From: SR-FBR-E99 sp963732365
Lineage (GTDB): Bacteria > Bacteroidota > Bacteroidia > Bacteroidales > VadinHA17
Reading direction: 5' to 3'
Assembly: GCA_963732365.1 (NCBI GenBank)
Contig: CAVSZC010000005.1
Span: forward strand, 434,001 to 498,000
Length of the DNA stretch: 64,000 nucleotides
A model generated the notes under the pieces. It was not told the origin of the DNA, searched no databases, and worked only from the letters and a program-made list of their open reading frames with translations. Made by a program: the position numbers and the translations under genes. The first letter of the stretch is position 1. Every line of letters begins with the position of its first letter. This document shows, piece after piece, positions 32,622-40,628 of this stretch.

Positions 32622-33602
32622 ATGAAGCCCGTAGAAAAAGATAAAAGACTATTTATGCCGCAGGATTCCTTCGAGGAGGAGGCGTCGGAGGGACTGGGCA
32701 AGCTGACCAGGGAGGAGGCTGAGGAGGATCTGCGTGAGATTCGCGGCCGAATTGACCGCAGGTTAAGGAAGCCACGTATCGTATGGCTGCCTGCCGCTGC
32801 AGCAGTGGTAATTATTCTGCTGGCATCTGTCCTGTACATTTCGATATTCAGGGAGTCTGATTCTGGAGCACCGGAGATTGCTCTTTCAGACGGGGATATA
32901 AAAGATACAGCAATGATTGCCATGGCAGAACCACTTAAGCGAGTAGAACTTCAATCACCTGCACCCGTAGAGACGTTGCACCTCAACGCCTCATCAAAAA
33001 CAGAAGGCAATACCCAGCCGCAGGCTGCTATAGCAGAGGTCAAGGCTAAGGATGAGGCAGAGGTTAAGGTTGAGGCAAAGGATGAGGTCAAGGTTGAGGC
33101 AAAGGATGAGGTCAAGGTTGAGGCAAAGGATGAGGTCAAGGTTGAGGCAAAGGATGAGGTCAAGGTTGAGGTTGAGGAGGAGGTTGCAGAGGAGGTTATT
33201 GTTGAGGCAATGCCGATGGCGGAAAGGGCGGTATCTGGTGTCGCTGCCACACAGTCTGATAAGAAATCCCGGGCTTCTGTGGTAACGACGCCCAACCTGG
33301 GCGTCGCCACAGGTATCCATCAGCCTGAACCTGTTGGCGGCATGGAAGAATTCAACAGCTGGGTTGAGAAGAATATCAGGTACCCTGAAGAGGTCACCCC
33401 ACGTCAGCGCCGGGAGGTATTGTTGAGCTTTACTGTAAGTGCTGACAGCCTGGTTACTTATCTGAAGGTTTTAGAGACGCCGGGCGACTCGTTCACTGCT
33501 GAGTCATTTCGACTGTTGCGTGAAGGGCCGAAGTGGGTCCCGGCGGTCCAGGACGGAAAAATAATTGAGGAAGAGGTTGAATTAATAATTGTATTTAAAT
33601 AG
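32622..33602 (+). CDS. Single-pass membrane protein with acidic N-terminus, Lys/Glu repeats and TonB-like C-terminal domain
   Basis: A 326-residue protein. Residues 1-50 are charged and cytoplasmic (EEEASEGLGKLTREEAEEDL); a membrane helix follows at about 53-76 (VWLPAAAAVVIILLASVLYI). Then comes a periplasmic linker with four exact repeats of EVKVEAKD, and from about 240 a domain beginning GGMEEFNSWVEKNIRYPEEV and ending GPKWVPAVQDGKIIEEEVELIIVFK, like the C-terminal domain of TonB-family energy transducers. It lies 25 bases after the sigma gene and is surely co-transcribed. A likely role is signalling from the envelope to the sigma factor, or powering an outer-membrane receptor; neither is proved. 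Confidence 0.78.
   Translation: MKPVEKDKRLFMPQDSFEEEASEGLGKLTREEAEEDLREIRGRIDRRLRKPRIVWLPAAAAVVIILLASVLYISIFRESDSGAPEIALSDGDIKDTAMIAMAEPLKRVELQSPAPVETLHLNASSKTEGNTQPQAAIAEVKAKDEAEVKVEAKDEVKVEAKDEVKVEAKDEVKVEAKDEVKVEVEEEVAEEVIVEAMPMAERAVSGVAATQSDKKSRASVVTTPNLGVATGIHQPEPVGGMEEFNSWVEKNIRYPEEVTPRQRREVLLSFTVSADSLVTYLKVLETPGDSFTAESFRLLREGPKWVPAVQDGKIIEEEVELIIVFK
33069..33164 (+). repeat. Four perfect 24-bp tandem repeats
   Basis: GTTGAGGCAAAGGATGAGGT plus CAAG repeats at 33069, 33093, 33117 and 33141, preceded and followed by degenerate half-copies. Each unit encodes eight residues (EVKVEAKD register) of the periplasmic linker. Copy number is likely to vary between strains. Confidence 0.9.
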
Positions 33603-33648
33603 TTAAGGTTGTTCGGCAGTTGTGCGGTTTTCTTGAGGAGTGTTTTTT

Positions 33649-33703
33649 TAACACAGAGTTACACAGAGTCTGAAGCAGAGGCTCACTGTGTTCAACTCTT
33701 TTA
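33649..33703. repeat. Dispersed imperfect palindrome, copy 4 (short)
   Basis: ACACAGAGTTACACAGAG, then a short spacer and CTCACTGTGTTCAACTCTTT in the inverted arm. It is a shorter member of the family seen at 11451, 21076 and 22431. It fills the gap before the WbpP-like epimerase. Confidence 0.65.
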
Positions 33704-33727
33704 GTACATTTACTCAAATTTTAGCGG

Positions 33728-34708
33728 ATGAACTTAATAACCGGAAAACGAGTCCTGGTAACCGGCGGAGCTGGGTTTATCGGATCGTCACTATGTCATG
33801 ACCTTGTCGAACGTGACAACGAGGTGGTGTGTCTTGACAATTTTGCCACAGGCAAAAGAGAGAACCTGAAAGAACTTAAGGGCAATCCGAAGTTTAAACT
33901 TATCAACGGGGATATCAGGGAGCCGGAGGTATGCAGGAAAGCGGTCAGGGAGGTTGATGTTGTCCTTCACCAGGCGGCTCTCGGCAGCGTTCCGAGAAGC
34001 ATTGCCGATCCGGCTACAACCAATGCCGTGAATATCAATGGGTTTCTTAACATGATCATTGCGGCCCGTGATGCAGGTGTCAGGCGCTTTGTCTTTGCGT
34101 CAAGCTCATCGGTTTACGGTGACTCGACGGAGACGCCAAAGGTTGAAGAGCGGACGGGCAAGGTATTGTCTCCATATGCAATCACGAAGATGGTCAACGA
34201 GGAGTATGCCCGCATCTTCGGCAGTCTGTACGGGATGGAGACCATCGGTCTGAGATATTTTAACGTCTTTGGCCGCAGGCAGGATCCTGATGGACCTTAT
34301 GCTGCTGTGATACCCAAGTTCACACAGCTTTTCATGAAGCATGAGTCGCCGGTCATCAACGGTGACGGTAGCATTTCACGCGACTTCACATATATCGATA
34401 ATGTCGTGCTTGCCAATAACCTGGCCGGCACTGCTGATAATCCTGCAGCCTTTAACCAGGTCTACAATGTGGCCTGCGGAGACTCAGTCAACCTGAATGA
34501 GATGACACTTCTCCTGCGCAGCACTCTTGCCTATCATGATCCGGCAATTGGCAGGATTGAGCCCGAGCACGGCCCTGCACGACCGGGCGACATAGCCCAC
34601 AGCCTGGCCAGCATAGGCAAGGCGGTAAGGCTGCTCGGGTATAAGCCCCAGGTGTTATTCCCTGAAGGACTTAGACATGCCGTTGCCTGGTATGTTGATA
34701 ACCTGTAA
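33728..34708 (+). CDS. UDP-N-acetylhexosamine 4-epimerase (WbpP/TviC-like)
   Basis: A 326-residue SDR epimerase. NAD loop VTGGAGFIGS (residues about 11-20), LDNFATGKRENL, HQAALGSVPRSIADP (the segment that marks the WbpP/TviC group acting on N-acetylated sugars), catalytic SSSSVYGDS with Tyr in PYAITKMVNE, and NVFGRRQDPDGPYAAVIPKF. It probably interconverts UDP-GlcNAc and UDP-GalNAc, or the uronic acid forms. It opens the long co-directional glycan locus that runs to beyond 61 kb. Confidence 0.9.
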   Translation: MNLITGKRVLVTGGAGFIGSSLCHDLVERDNEVVCLDNFATGKRENLKELKGNPKFKLINGDIREPEVCRKAVREVDVVLHQAALGSVPRSIADPATTNAVNINGFLNMIIAARDAGVRRFVFASSSSVYGDSTETPKVEERTGKVLSPYAITKMVNEEYARIFGSLYGMETIGLRYFNVFGRRQDPDGPYAAVIPKFTQLFMKHESPVINGDGSISRDFTYIDNVVLANNLAGTADNPAAFNQVYNVACGDSVNLNEMTLLLRSTLAYHDPAIGRIEPEHGPARPGDIAHSLASIGKAVRLLGYKPQVLFPEGLRHAVAWYVDNL

Positions 34709-34740
34709 ATCACATACGGCACAATTGAAGTGTTCTTTTT

Positions 34741-34748
34741 TATCTTTG
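34741..34748 (+). promoter_or_regulatory. Candidate -7 box (TATCTTTG)
   Basis: TATCTTTG fits TAnnTTTG, 33 bases after the upstream epimerase gene. No -33 box at normal spacing. It could start transcription of the small frame at 34778 and of the epimerase operon. Confidence 0.4.
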
Positions 34749-34777
34749 CGTTAGAAGATTACATTTCCATTGGCCAT

Positions 34778-34909
34778 ATGTGGCCGAAAGTTCAGATTTA
34801 CAGCACGTTAGAGCTCTTACGCAGTGTGACTGACGAACCGGAGGATTATACAGGTATGATGTACATATCGAGGGAGAGGTCTATCTTTTCACCAGGTAAG
34901 ACCAAATAA
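34778..34909 (+). CDS. Possible small protein of 43 residues
   Basis: A frame from ATG 34778 to TAA 34907-34909, starting MWPKVQIYSTLELLRSV and ending RSIFSPGKTK. It follows a TATCTTTG box and ends eight bases before the next epimerase gene. No ribosome-binding site or family match is apparent; it may be a remnant or a leader peptide. Low confidence. Confidence 0.3.
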   Translation: MWPKVQIYSTLELLRSVTDEPEDYTGMMYISRERSIFSPGKTK

Positions 34910-34916
34910 TGAACAT

Positions 34917-35831
34917 ATGAAAATACTAGTTACCGGCGGGGCCGGATATAAAGGAACGGTACTTACAAGAAGACTGCTGGAGCAGGGTTACAGGGTAACA
35001 GTGGCAGACAACTTCATGTACGGCTATGAGCCGGTCATGCACCTGGCCACGAACAAGAGCCTTACGATAGAGAAGCTTGACATAAGGAACGGAATAGCGG
35101 GATTAAAGAATTTCGATGTCATTTTCCACCTGGCGGGCATAAGTGGTTTTCCTGCCTGTGCTTCCAATCCGAATTCTGCGCAGCTTATCAATGTAGAGGC
35201 GTCGAGGCTGCTGGCCAGGGACCTGTCGCCGGGACAAATGCTCATTAACGCATCAACGACCTCCCTGTACGGGAAATCAGGCAAACCATGCGATGAGGAG
35301 ACTGCTGTTGATCCGGTAAGCACATATGCCAGAACGAAGCTTGCAGCGGAGGAGATACTGCATGAGAAGCCAAATGTAGTGTCACTAAGGTTTGCCACCG
35401 TCTTTGGCTTCAGCACCCGGATGCGGATGGATCTGATGATAAATGATTTTGTCTACAAGGCTGTAAAGGAGAAGGTTATTGTCCTGTTTGACAGCTTTGC
35501 CAAACGGACATTCATACATGTTGATGACGCCGCAGACTGTTACCTTTTCACCATGAACAATTTTGACAGGATGAAAGGGGGGATCTACAATGCCGGAGGG
35601 AACAACTTAAATTTTTCAAAGGAGGAGATAACGGAAAAGATCCGGCAGAAAGTCGAGTTCTCGGTGGTTAACTCGGAGCTAAAAGACAAAGATCTGAGGC
35701 ATTTCATTGTCAACTTTGACAAGATCGAAAAGCTGGGATACACTCCTGCAAAGACCGTAGATGAGGGTATTGATGAGCTGATCAGGGTATACGGTTTTTA
35801 CGAATATTTTTCACACTACAGGACGATTTAA
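34917..35831 (+). CDS. NAD-dependent sugar epimerase/dehydratase
   Basis: A 304-residue SDR protein. The NAD loop is TGGAGYKGTVL near residues 6-16, with Lys where Ile is usual. LDIRNG, FHLAGISGFPAC, catalytic INASTTSLYGKSG, and YARTKLAAEE (Tyr and Lys of the YxxxK pair) follow. C-terminal substrate domain with RTFIHVDDAAD and GGIYNAGGNN. It acts on a nucleotide sugar; which one is unknown. The next gene, a DegT aminotransferase, starts seven bases after it, so the two likely act in sequence (keto-sugar then amino sugar). Confidence 0.85.
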   Translation: MKILVTGGAGYKGTVLTRRLLEQGYRVTVADNFMYGYEPVMHLATNKSLTIEKLDIRNGIAGLKNFDVIFHLAGISGFPACASNPNSAQLINVEASRLLARDLSPGQMLINASTTSLYGKSGKPCDEETAVDPVSTYARTKLAAEEILHEKPNVVSLRFATVFGFSTRMRMDLMINDFVYKAVKEKVIVLFDSFAKRTFIHVDDAADCYLFTMNNFDRMKGGIYNAGGNNLNFSKEEITEKIRQKVEFSVVNSELKDKDLRHFIVNFDKIEKLGYTPAKTVDEGIDELIRVYGFYEYFSHYRTI

Positions 35832-35838
35832 TATTCCC

Positions 35839-37029
35839 ATGGTTAATCGTAAAAATCCTTTGCTTGCCATTAACGGGGGGAGCCCGGTTAGTGATGAGCC
35901 GGTATTGATCCATAAACCTTATCTTGACGAAGATGATTTCAGGGCTGTAGACAGGACAATTCGCACCACTTTTGTCTCAGGTGACGGTCCCGAATGCCGG
36001 GAGTTTGAAAAGGGACTGTCAGATTATCTAGGGGCTAAGCATGTCTTATTTGTAAATTCGGCGACAGCAGCATTGGAGCTCTCTTTCAGGGTTAAAGGCT
36101 TCAAACCGGGGTCAGAAGTGATAGTACCCAATTTTACTTACACGTCAACTGCCCTGGGTGCTCTCTACAATAACCTTAGGATAGTGCTTGCGGATGTTTT
36201 TCCTGATAACGGGAGCATAGATGTTTCAAAGATTGAAAAGCTTATAACCCCCTTGACGGTGGCAATAGCACCTGTTGATTATGCCGGTATCCCGGCAGAC
36301 ATGGATGCGGTGAATGAGATAGCAAGGAGGCATAACCTGTTTGTGGTTCATGACACGGCGCAGTCGATAGGCTCTGTATATAGGGGAAGGAAGACCGGGA
36401 CTCTTGCAGATATTTCCACAATCAGTTTTCACGGAACAAAGAACCTCACGACAGGTGAGGGGGGGGCTGTTGCAACCGATGATGACATGATTGCGGCAAG
36501 GATAAGGGTTTTGAGAGAGAAGGGGACTGACAAGCATTCTTTTCTCACGGATAATCGCACGAGAGGATATTATGAATACATTGACACGGGCAACTCTTAT
36601 GTCCAGTCAAACATTCTCGGAGCCCTTGGGGTGTCGCAGCTGAAGAAGATTGAATGGATGAATGGCCGGAGGAGGGAGATCGCTAAGTATTATACCGATC
36701 ATCTTAACGGCATCGAAGGGCTTGATTTCCTTCGCATTACTAAAGGAGCCGAAACAAACTGGCATCTTTTCGGAATACTTGTCCCGGCCGCTGACAAATA
36801 CTGGGTGATGGATGCATTACGGGCTGAGGGCATAATGGCCAATGTGCACTATACCCCCCTTCACAGGAACAGGTTTTATGCGCATCTTTCCAGTGATAAT
36901 GAGATGAGGGGGTCGATGGAGTTTTTCGGGAGGCTGCTGAGGTTGCCGATATACCCATCTCTCACGGAGGAGGAGATGAAGATCGTGGTTACAGCAGTAA
37001 AGAAGATATTTAATAAAGGCAAAGTATGA
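35839..37029 (+). CDS. DegT/DnrJ/EryC1/StrS PLP-dependent sugar aminotransferase
   Basis: A 396-residue aminotransferase. Markers are FVNSATAALELSF, VHDTAQSIGSVY and SFHGTKNLTTGEGGAV, with the Schiff-base Lys in GTKN, and YTPLHRNRFY at the active-site entrance of the partner subunit. N-terminal INGGSPVSDEPVLI is typical of the dTDP/UDP-sugar C3/C4 group. It overlaps the next acyltransferase by four bases (ATGA), a usual pairing in which the new amino group is then acylated. Confidence 0.9.
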   Translation: MVNRKNPLLAINGGSPVSDEPVLIHKPYLDEDDFRAVDRTIRTTFVSGDGPECREFEKGLSDYLGAKHVLFVNSATAALELSFRVKGFKPGSEVIVPNFTYTSTALGALYNNLRIVLADVFPDNGSIDVSKIEKLITPLTVAIAPVDYAGIPADMDAVNEIARRHNLFVVHDTAQSIGSVYRGRKTGTLADISTISFHGTKNLTTGEGGAVATDDDMIAARIRVLREKGTDKHSFLTDNRTRGYYEYIDTGNSYVQSNILGALGVSQLKKIEWMNGRRREIAKYYTDHLNGIEGLDFLRITKGAETNWHLFGILVPAADKYWVMDALRAEGIMANVHYTPLHRNRFYAHLSSDNEMRGSMEFFGRLLRLPIYPSLTEEEMKIVVTAVKKIFNKGKV

Positions 37030-37589
37030 AGACGCTGTTCCTGGGTATTGAAGATCTGGTCTGGAATATCAGGTGCAGGTACGGCTTATGGCTGCACGGA
37101 CCATACGGTTTGGCAAAGGTGATCGAGAAGATTCCCTTCGCGTTTCTTATAAAATATTTGCGTAAATACGGAGCGTCAATAGGTGAGGGTTGCCGCTTTG
37201 AGAGAGGAGTCAATCTTCACAGACCCTTCGGAAAAAAGCCGTTTGAAAATTTACATATCGGCAACAATGTATACCTGGGACATAATATCCTCATTGATCT
37301 CACCCTGAAGGTTACTATCGAGGATGACGTGATCATTGCCTCAGGATGCAAGATATGGACACATTCAAGCGAGTACCTGGCAGATGAGTCCGGCAGGCGT
37401 TATGATGAACGCACAGGTGATGTTACAATTGGCAAGGGATCGATCATTTATTCAGGTGTGGTGGTCTCTTCCGGAGTGACGGTTGGCGCAAATGCCCGTA
37501 TAGGTGCAAACTCTCTGGTAAACAAAAATGTACCGGAATCATCATTTGCCGGGGGTGTACCGGCAAAGGTGATCACGATGAAGAAGTAA
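37026..37589 (+). CDS. Left-handed beta-helix (hexapeptide) acyltransferase
   Basis: A 187-residue protein with the hexapeptide-repeat pattern: IGEGCRFERGVNLHRPFG, IGNNVYLGHNILIDL, IEDDVIIASGCKIWTHSSE, and IGKGSIIYSGVVVSSGVTVGANARIGANSLV. His in WTHSS is the likely base. It probably acetylates the amino sugar made by the aminotransferase whose gene it overlaps. Length is normal; the N-terminal 60 residues form an extra helical cap. Confidence 0.88.
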   Translation: MKTLFLGIEDLVWNIRCRYGLWLHGPYGLAKVIEKIPFAFLIKYLRKYGASIGEGCRFERGVNLHRPFGKKPFENLHIGNNVYLGHNILIDLTLKVTIEDDVIIASGCKIWTHSSEYLADESGRRYDERTGDVTIGKGSIIYSGVVVSSGVTVGANARIGANSLVNKNVPESSFAGGVPAKVITMKK

Positions 37590-37605
37590 CGATAGAGAAA
37601 TAAAC

Positions 37606-38706
37606 ATGCTGAACGGTAAAACGGTGGCTGTAGTTGTACCTGCTTTCAACGAAGAGAAGCAGATAGGCCTGGTGATCGAGACCATGCCGGACTTTGTTGA
37701 CAGGATTATAGTGGTGGATGACCGCTCAGAGGATAAGACTCTGGAGAAGGTGAAATCTTACCTGAAGTCCGGTCACAATAAAACTTCTGTTTCTCCTGAA
37801 AAGAAAGTTCTCAGCAGGACTTACTATAATGAGGCTGATCATATCGTAGAGGAGCTGAACAAAAATGAGCTCAGTTTTTTCCCGCCATCAGAGATCGTAA
37901 ATGAGCAACAGGCCTCTGACAGGATTATCCTGATCTCCCAGCTGACCAACACCGGTGTCGGGGGTGCCATTGCAAGAGGCTATAAATGGGCCAAGGATCA
38001 TGAGATCGACTGTACGGCAGTCATGGCAGGCGACGGCCAGATGGCCCCCGATGAACTTGAGTCGATATGCAGGCCTGTCATCAGTGACGAAGTGGATTAT
38101 GTCAAGGGTAACAGGCTCATACACGGAAGCGCCAATATTTTCATTCCGAGAACACGGTTGTTCGGCAATTCCGTTCTTTCGCTCATCACAAAGATTGCAT
38201 CCGGATACTGGAGGGTATCGGATACACAGACCGGTTACACTGCCATCTCTCTTAATGCACTCAGGTCGATCAGGCTTCAGGATATATACAGGCGATACGG
38301 CATGCCAAATGACATGCTTGTCAAGCTGAACATGGCCTACTGCACAATCAGGGAGGTGCCAATAAGACCGGTGTACAGGATAGGAGAGCAGTCGAAGATG
38401 AAGGTAAACAGGGTTATTCCGCGTATCTCATGGTTGCTCTTCAGGTCATTTTTTAAAAGGTTATGGGGGAAGTATTTCTTCAGGGATTTCCATCCCATGT
38501 TTATCCTTTACAACATGGCATTTGTGCTTTTTCCGCTAAGCATACCCTTCGCAGTAAGGATCATAAATTATTTTGTCAATGATCCTGCCGGTGAGCGTCC
38601 GATCCTGAATTCGATTATGTTCATGTTTTTGATTGTGAGTGCATTTCAGTCGCTGCTCTTTGCCATGTGGATGGATATACAGGATAACGAGAGACTCTAC
38701 AAATAG
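37606..38706 (+). CDS. Family 2 glycosyltransferase with C-terminal membrane helices
   Basis: A 366-residue GT-A enzyme. VVVPAFNEEKQIGLVIETMP opens the fold, IVVDDRSEDKT follows, and MAGDGQMAPDEL carries the metal-binding DxD-like motif. DTQTGYTAIS is the acceptor loop. Two hydrophobic helices near residues 305-360 (FILYNMAFVLFPLSIPFAV; SIMFMFLIVSAFQSLLFAMW) make it like dolichol-phosphate-mannose synthase-type or polyprenyl-linked transferases. A long charged insert (residues 55-105) between the first strands is unusual. The gene ends 19 bases before the methyltransferase start. Confidence 0.88.
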   Translation: MLNGKTVAVVVPAFNEEKQIGLVIETMPDFVDRIIVVDDRSEDKTLEKVKSYLKSGHNKTSVSPEKKVLSRTYYNEADHIVEELNKNELSFFPPSEIVNEQQASDRIILISQLTNTGVGGAIARGYKWAKDHEIDCTAVMAGDGQMAPDELESICRPVISDEVDYVKGNRLIHGSANIFIPRTRLFGNSVLSLITKIASGYWRVSDTQTGYTAISLNALRSIRLQDIYRRYGMPNDMLVKLNMAYCTIREVPIRPVYRIGEQSKMKVNRVIPRISWLLFRSFFKRLWGKYFFRDFHPMFILYNMAFVLFPLSIPFAVRIINYFVNDPAGERPILNSIMFMFLIVSAFQSLLFAMWMDIQDNERLYK

Positions 38707-38725
38707 CCCTGGTCAGCACCAAACT

Positions 38726-39313
38726 ATGAAATTCAGCAGCACCCATGCAAAATACCTGACCAATAACCCGATAGGCAAAGGGTTGGTTGCCGGTTTTTTC
38801 AGGGAGATAAGAGACCTGACCTCAGGCCTGGAATTCACTACCGTTCTTGATGCCGGCTGCGGCGAGGGCAACCTGTTAAAGTACCTTGGAAGACCGGATG
38901 ACGGCAGAAGATATTGTGCAGTCGATTATGATGATGCCGAAATTGAAAAGGCAAGAGTCAACATACCTTTCTGTGTCGTTAAGCAGGCTTCCATATATTC
39001 GCTGCCCTTTCCGGACAGTTCGTTTGACCTGGTTATCTGCACGGAGGTGCTGGAGCATTTAGAGAATCCTGAGGAGGGGTTAAGGGAGCTTCAGAGGGTG
39101 GCATCGCGCTATGTTGTCTTAAGCGTCCCCAGGGAGCCGCTCTGGAGGGTGTTTAACATAGCCAGGCTTCATTACCTGAAAGAGCTGGGTAACACCCCCG
39201 GTCATATCAATCACTGGAGTACCGGGTCATTCAGAGGTTTTGTATCACCGTGGTTCACGGTCATTAGGGTCAGAAGGCCGTTGCCCTGGACAATAATACT
39301 TACCGTTAAGTAG
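38726..39313 (+). CDS. Class I SAM-dependent methyltransferase
   Basis: About 195 residues from ATG 38726, chosen over an upstream in-frame start at 38639 that would overlap the previous gene by 68 bases. SAM loop VLDAGCGEGNLL, then AVDYDDAEIEKA, and LVICTEVLEHLENPEEGLREL (post-I motif and DVLEH-like motif of Methyltransf_11). It could methylate a sugar or a lipid-linked glycan. The downstream gene begins 20 bases after it. Confidence 0.85.
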   Translation: MKFSSTHAKYLTNNPIGKGLVAGFFREIRDLTSGLEFTTVLDAGCGEGNLLKYLGRPDDGRRYCAVDYDDAEIEKARVNIPFCVVKQASIYSLPFPDSSFDLVICTEVLEHLENPEEGLRELQRVASRYVVLSVPREPLWRVFNIARLHYLKELGNTPGHINHWSTGSFRGFVSPWFTVIRVRRPLPWTIILTVK

Positions 39314-39332
39314 ACGGCGTTTCCGGAAGATC

Positions 39333-40628
39333 ATGCATTACATCGACAAAATTGCCGCGCTGAACGATTACCTGACCAGGAATGAGAAGAGGTTGCTGGT
39401 CATCGTGACGATGACCGCTTTTCTTGTCAAGTGTATCTATGTGGTCATCAGTTACGGTGACAATGTGACATCGAAATGGGATGATGACTGGTACTATCTT
39501 TCGATGGGAGAGAGGATCTCTGCCGGCAACTGGGACCCGGAGTTTGAGGGCAGGCCGCATATGATTGTCGGGCCGGTAATACCAATGCTGATCGCATTTT
39601 TCATAAAACTGTTTGGCGATCCTCAACTGCCGTTATTCCTTTTTAATGCACTGGCGACTGCTCTTGCCGTCCCTGCCGTTTTTTACCTGGCAAAGGAATA
39701 TTTTTCGGCAGGCACTGCATGGCTCACAGCTCTATGGGCATTCTTCTTCACCGAGTTTTTCAAGTATGTCAATCATCTGCTGAAAGAGCCGCTTCTTTTT
39801 CTCCTTGTGCCCCTGACGCTTCTTCTTCTCCTTAGGCTCATCAGAGGCAAATTCTCAGTTACGCTCCTTCTTTATTCATCTCTGTCATTCGTGTTGCTGA
39901 TCCACACCGACGAAAGATTCGTTGTTTATCTGCCGGTATTTATCGCGGCAATACTGTTTCTTGGTCCCCTTACGCTGAAGGGTTTTCTGAAGTCTCTGGC
40001 ATGGTCTGTCATGGTTGTTCTGCTCATGCTGCCCTGGACCATCAGGAACCAACGGGTTTTCGGCCAGGTTGTCATTCTTACTCCCAGGACGACAGCGATC
40101 ACATCGCACTTCTGGGGCAGCAATCTTGAAGCTGCCACATCTCATTTCACAGATGACAGTATAATGAACATACTTAATGAGGGAAGATATGAAAAGGCTA
40201 TGATGTTTGGCAATAAATACGGTATTGTACCACATGAGCAGGGCAAGCTGGAGGCCAGGGCCCGGGCACTGCTAAATTTCTGGCAGCCGGCTTACTTCAG
40301 GCCTGCATTCATCCAGTATGGCTTCAGGCCTGTGAAATGGTCACTGGCACATAACATGGCGGGATTACTTTTTTACGGAATTTTTCTTCCGTTTTATATA
40401 GCGGGTATGGTCATGCTGTGGAGACGAAGGAATCTTCCGGGGTTGTTCATCGGCTCCGTCGCGGTCATGCACAGTCTCATTCATGCCTACATGGTATGGC
40501 CGCTGGAGAGATACCGGTCACCTGTAACATTTATCATTGTTATCATCGGTGCCTGGTGCTGCCTCATGTTGCTTGATAATTTTCAAAGAAAACGTAGCAG
40601 ATACGACATAAGCAATGAAACAAAATAA
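39333..40628 (+). CDS. Membrane glycosyltransferase of the GT39/ArnT type
   Basis: A 431-residue polytopic protein with about ten helices. The N-terminal external loop carries the acidic motif region (DDDWYYLSMGERISAGNWDPEFEG), and a helix pattern FNALATALAVPAVFYLAKEYF matches the dolichyl/polyprenyl-phosphate sugar-dependent PMT_2 family. It uses a lipid-linked sugar donor at the outer face of the inner membrane. The following epimerase starts inside its last 14 bases. Acceptor unknown. Confidence 0.82.
   Translation: MHYIDKIAALNDYLTRNEKRLLVIVTMTAFLVKCIYVVISYGDNVTSKWDDDWYYLSMGERISAGNWDPEFEGRPHMIVGPVIPMLIAFFIKLFGDPQLPLFLFNALATALAVPAVFYLAKEYFSAGTAWLTALWAFFFTEFFKYVNHLLKEPLLFLLVPLTLLLLLRLIRGKFSVTLLLYSSLSFVLLIHTDERFVVYLPVFIAAILFLGPLTLKGFLKSLAWSVMVVLLMLPWTIRNQRVFGQVVILTPRTTAITSHFWGSNLEAATSHFTDDSIMNILNEGRYEKAMMFGNKYGIVPHEQGKLEARARALLNFWQPAYFRPAFIQYGFRPVKWSLAHNMAGLLFYGIFLPFYIAGMVMLWRRRNLPGLFIGSVAVMHSLIHAYMVWPLERYRSPVTFIIVIIGAWCCLMLLDNFQRKRSRYDISNETK

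Noticed and set aside
33069..33164. 24-bp direct repeats that could look like a small CRISPR
   Set aside because: The units are contiguous without spacers and encode an in-frame EVKVEAKD linker.
32994..33320. Leu/Asp-rich and Ser/Thr-rich frames opposite the TonB-like gene
   Set aside because: They are produced by the 24-bp repeats read on the other strand and have no family features.
34764..34790. GGCCA-TATG-TGGCC hairpin as an operator or terminator
   Set aside because: Only five base pairs, no T-run, and it overlaps the possible small frame.
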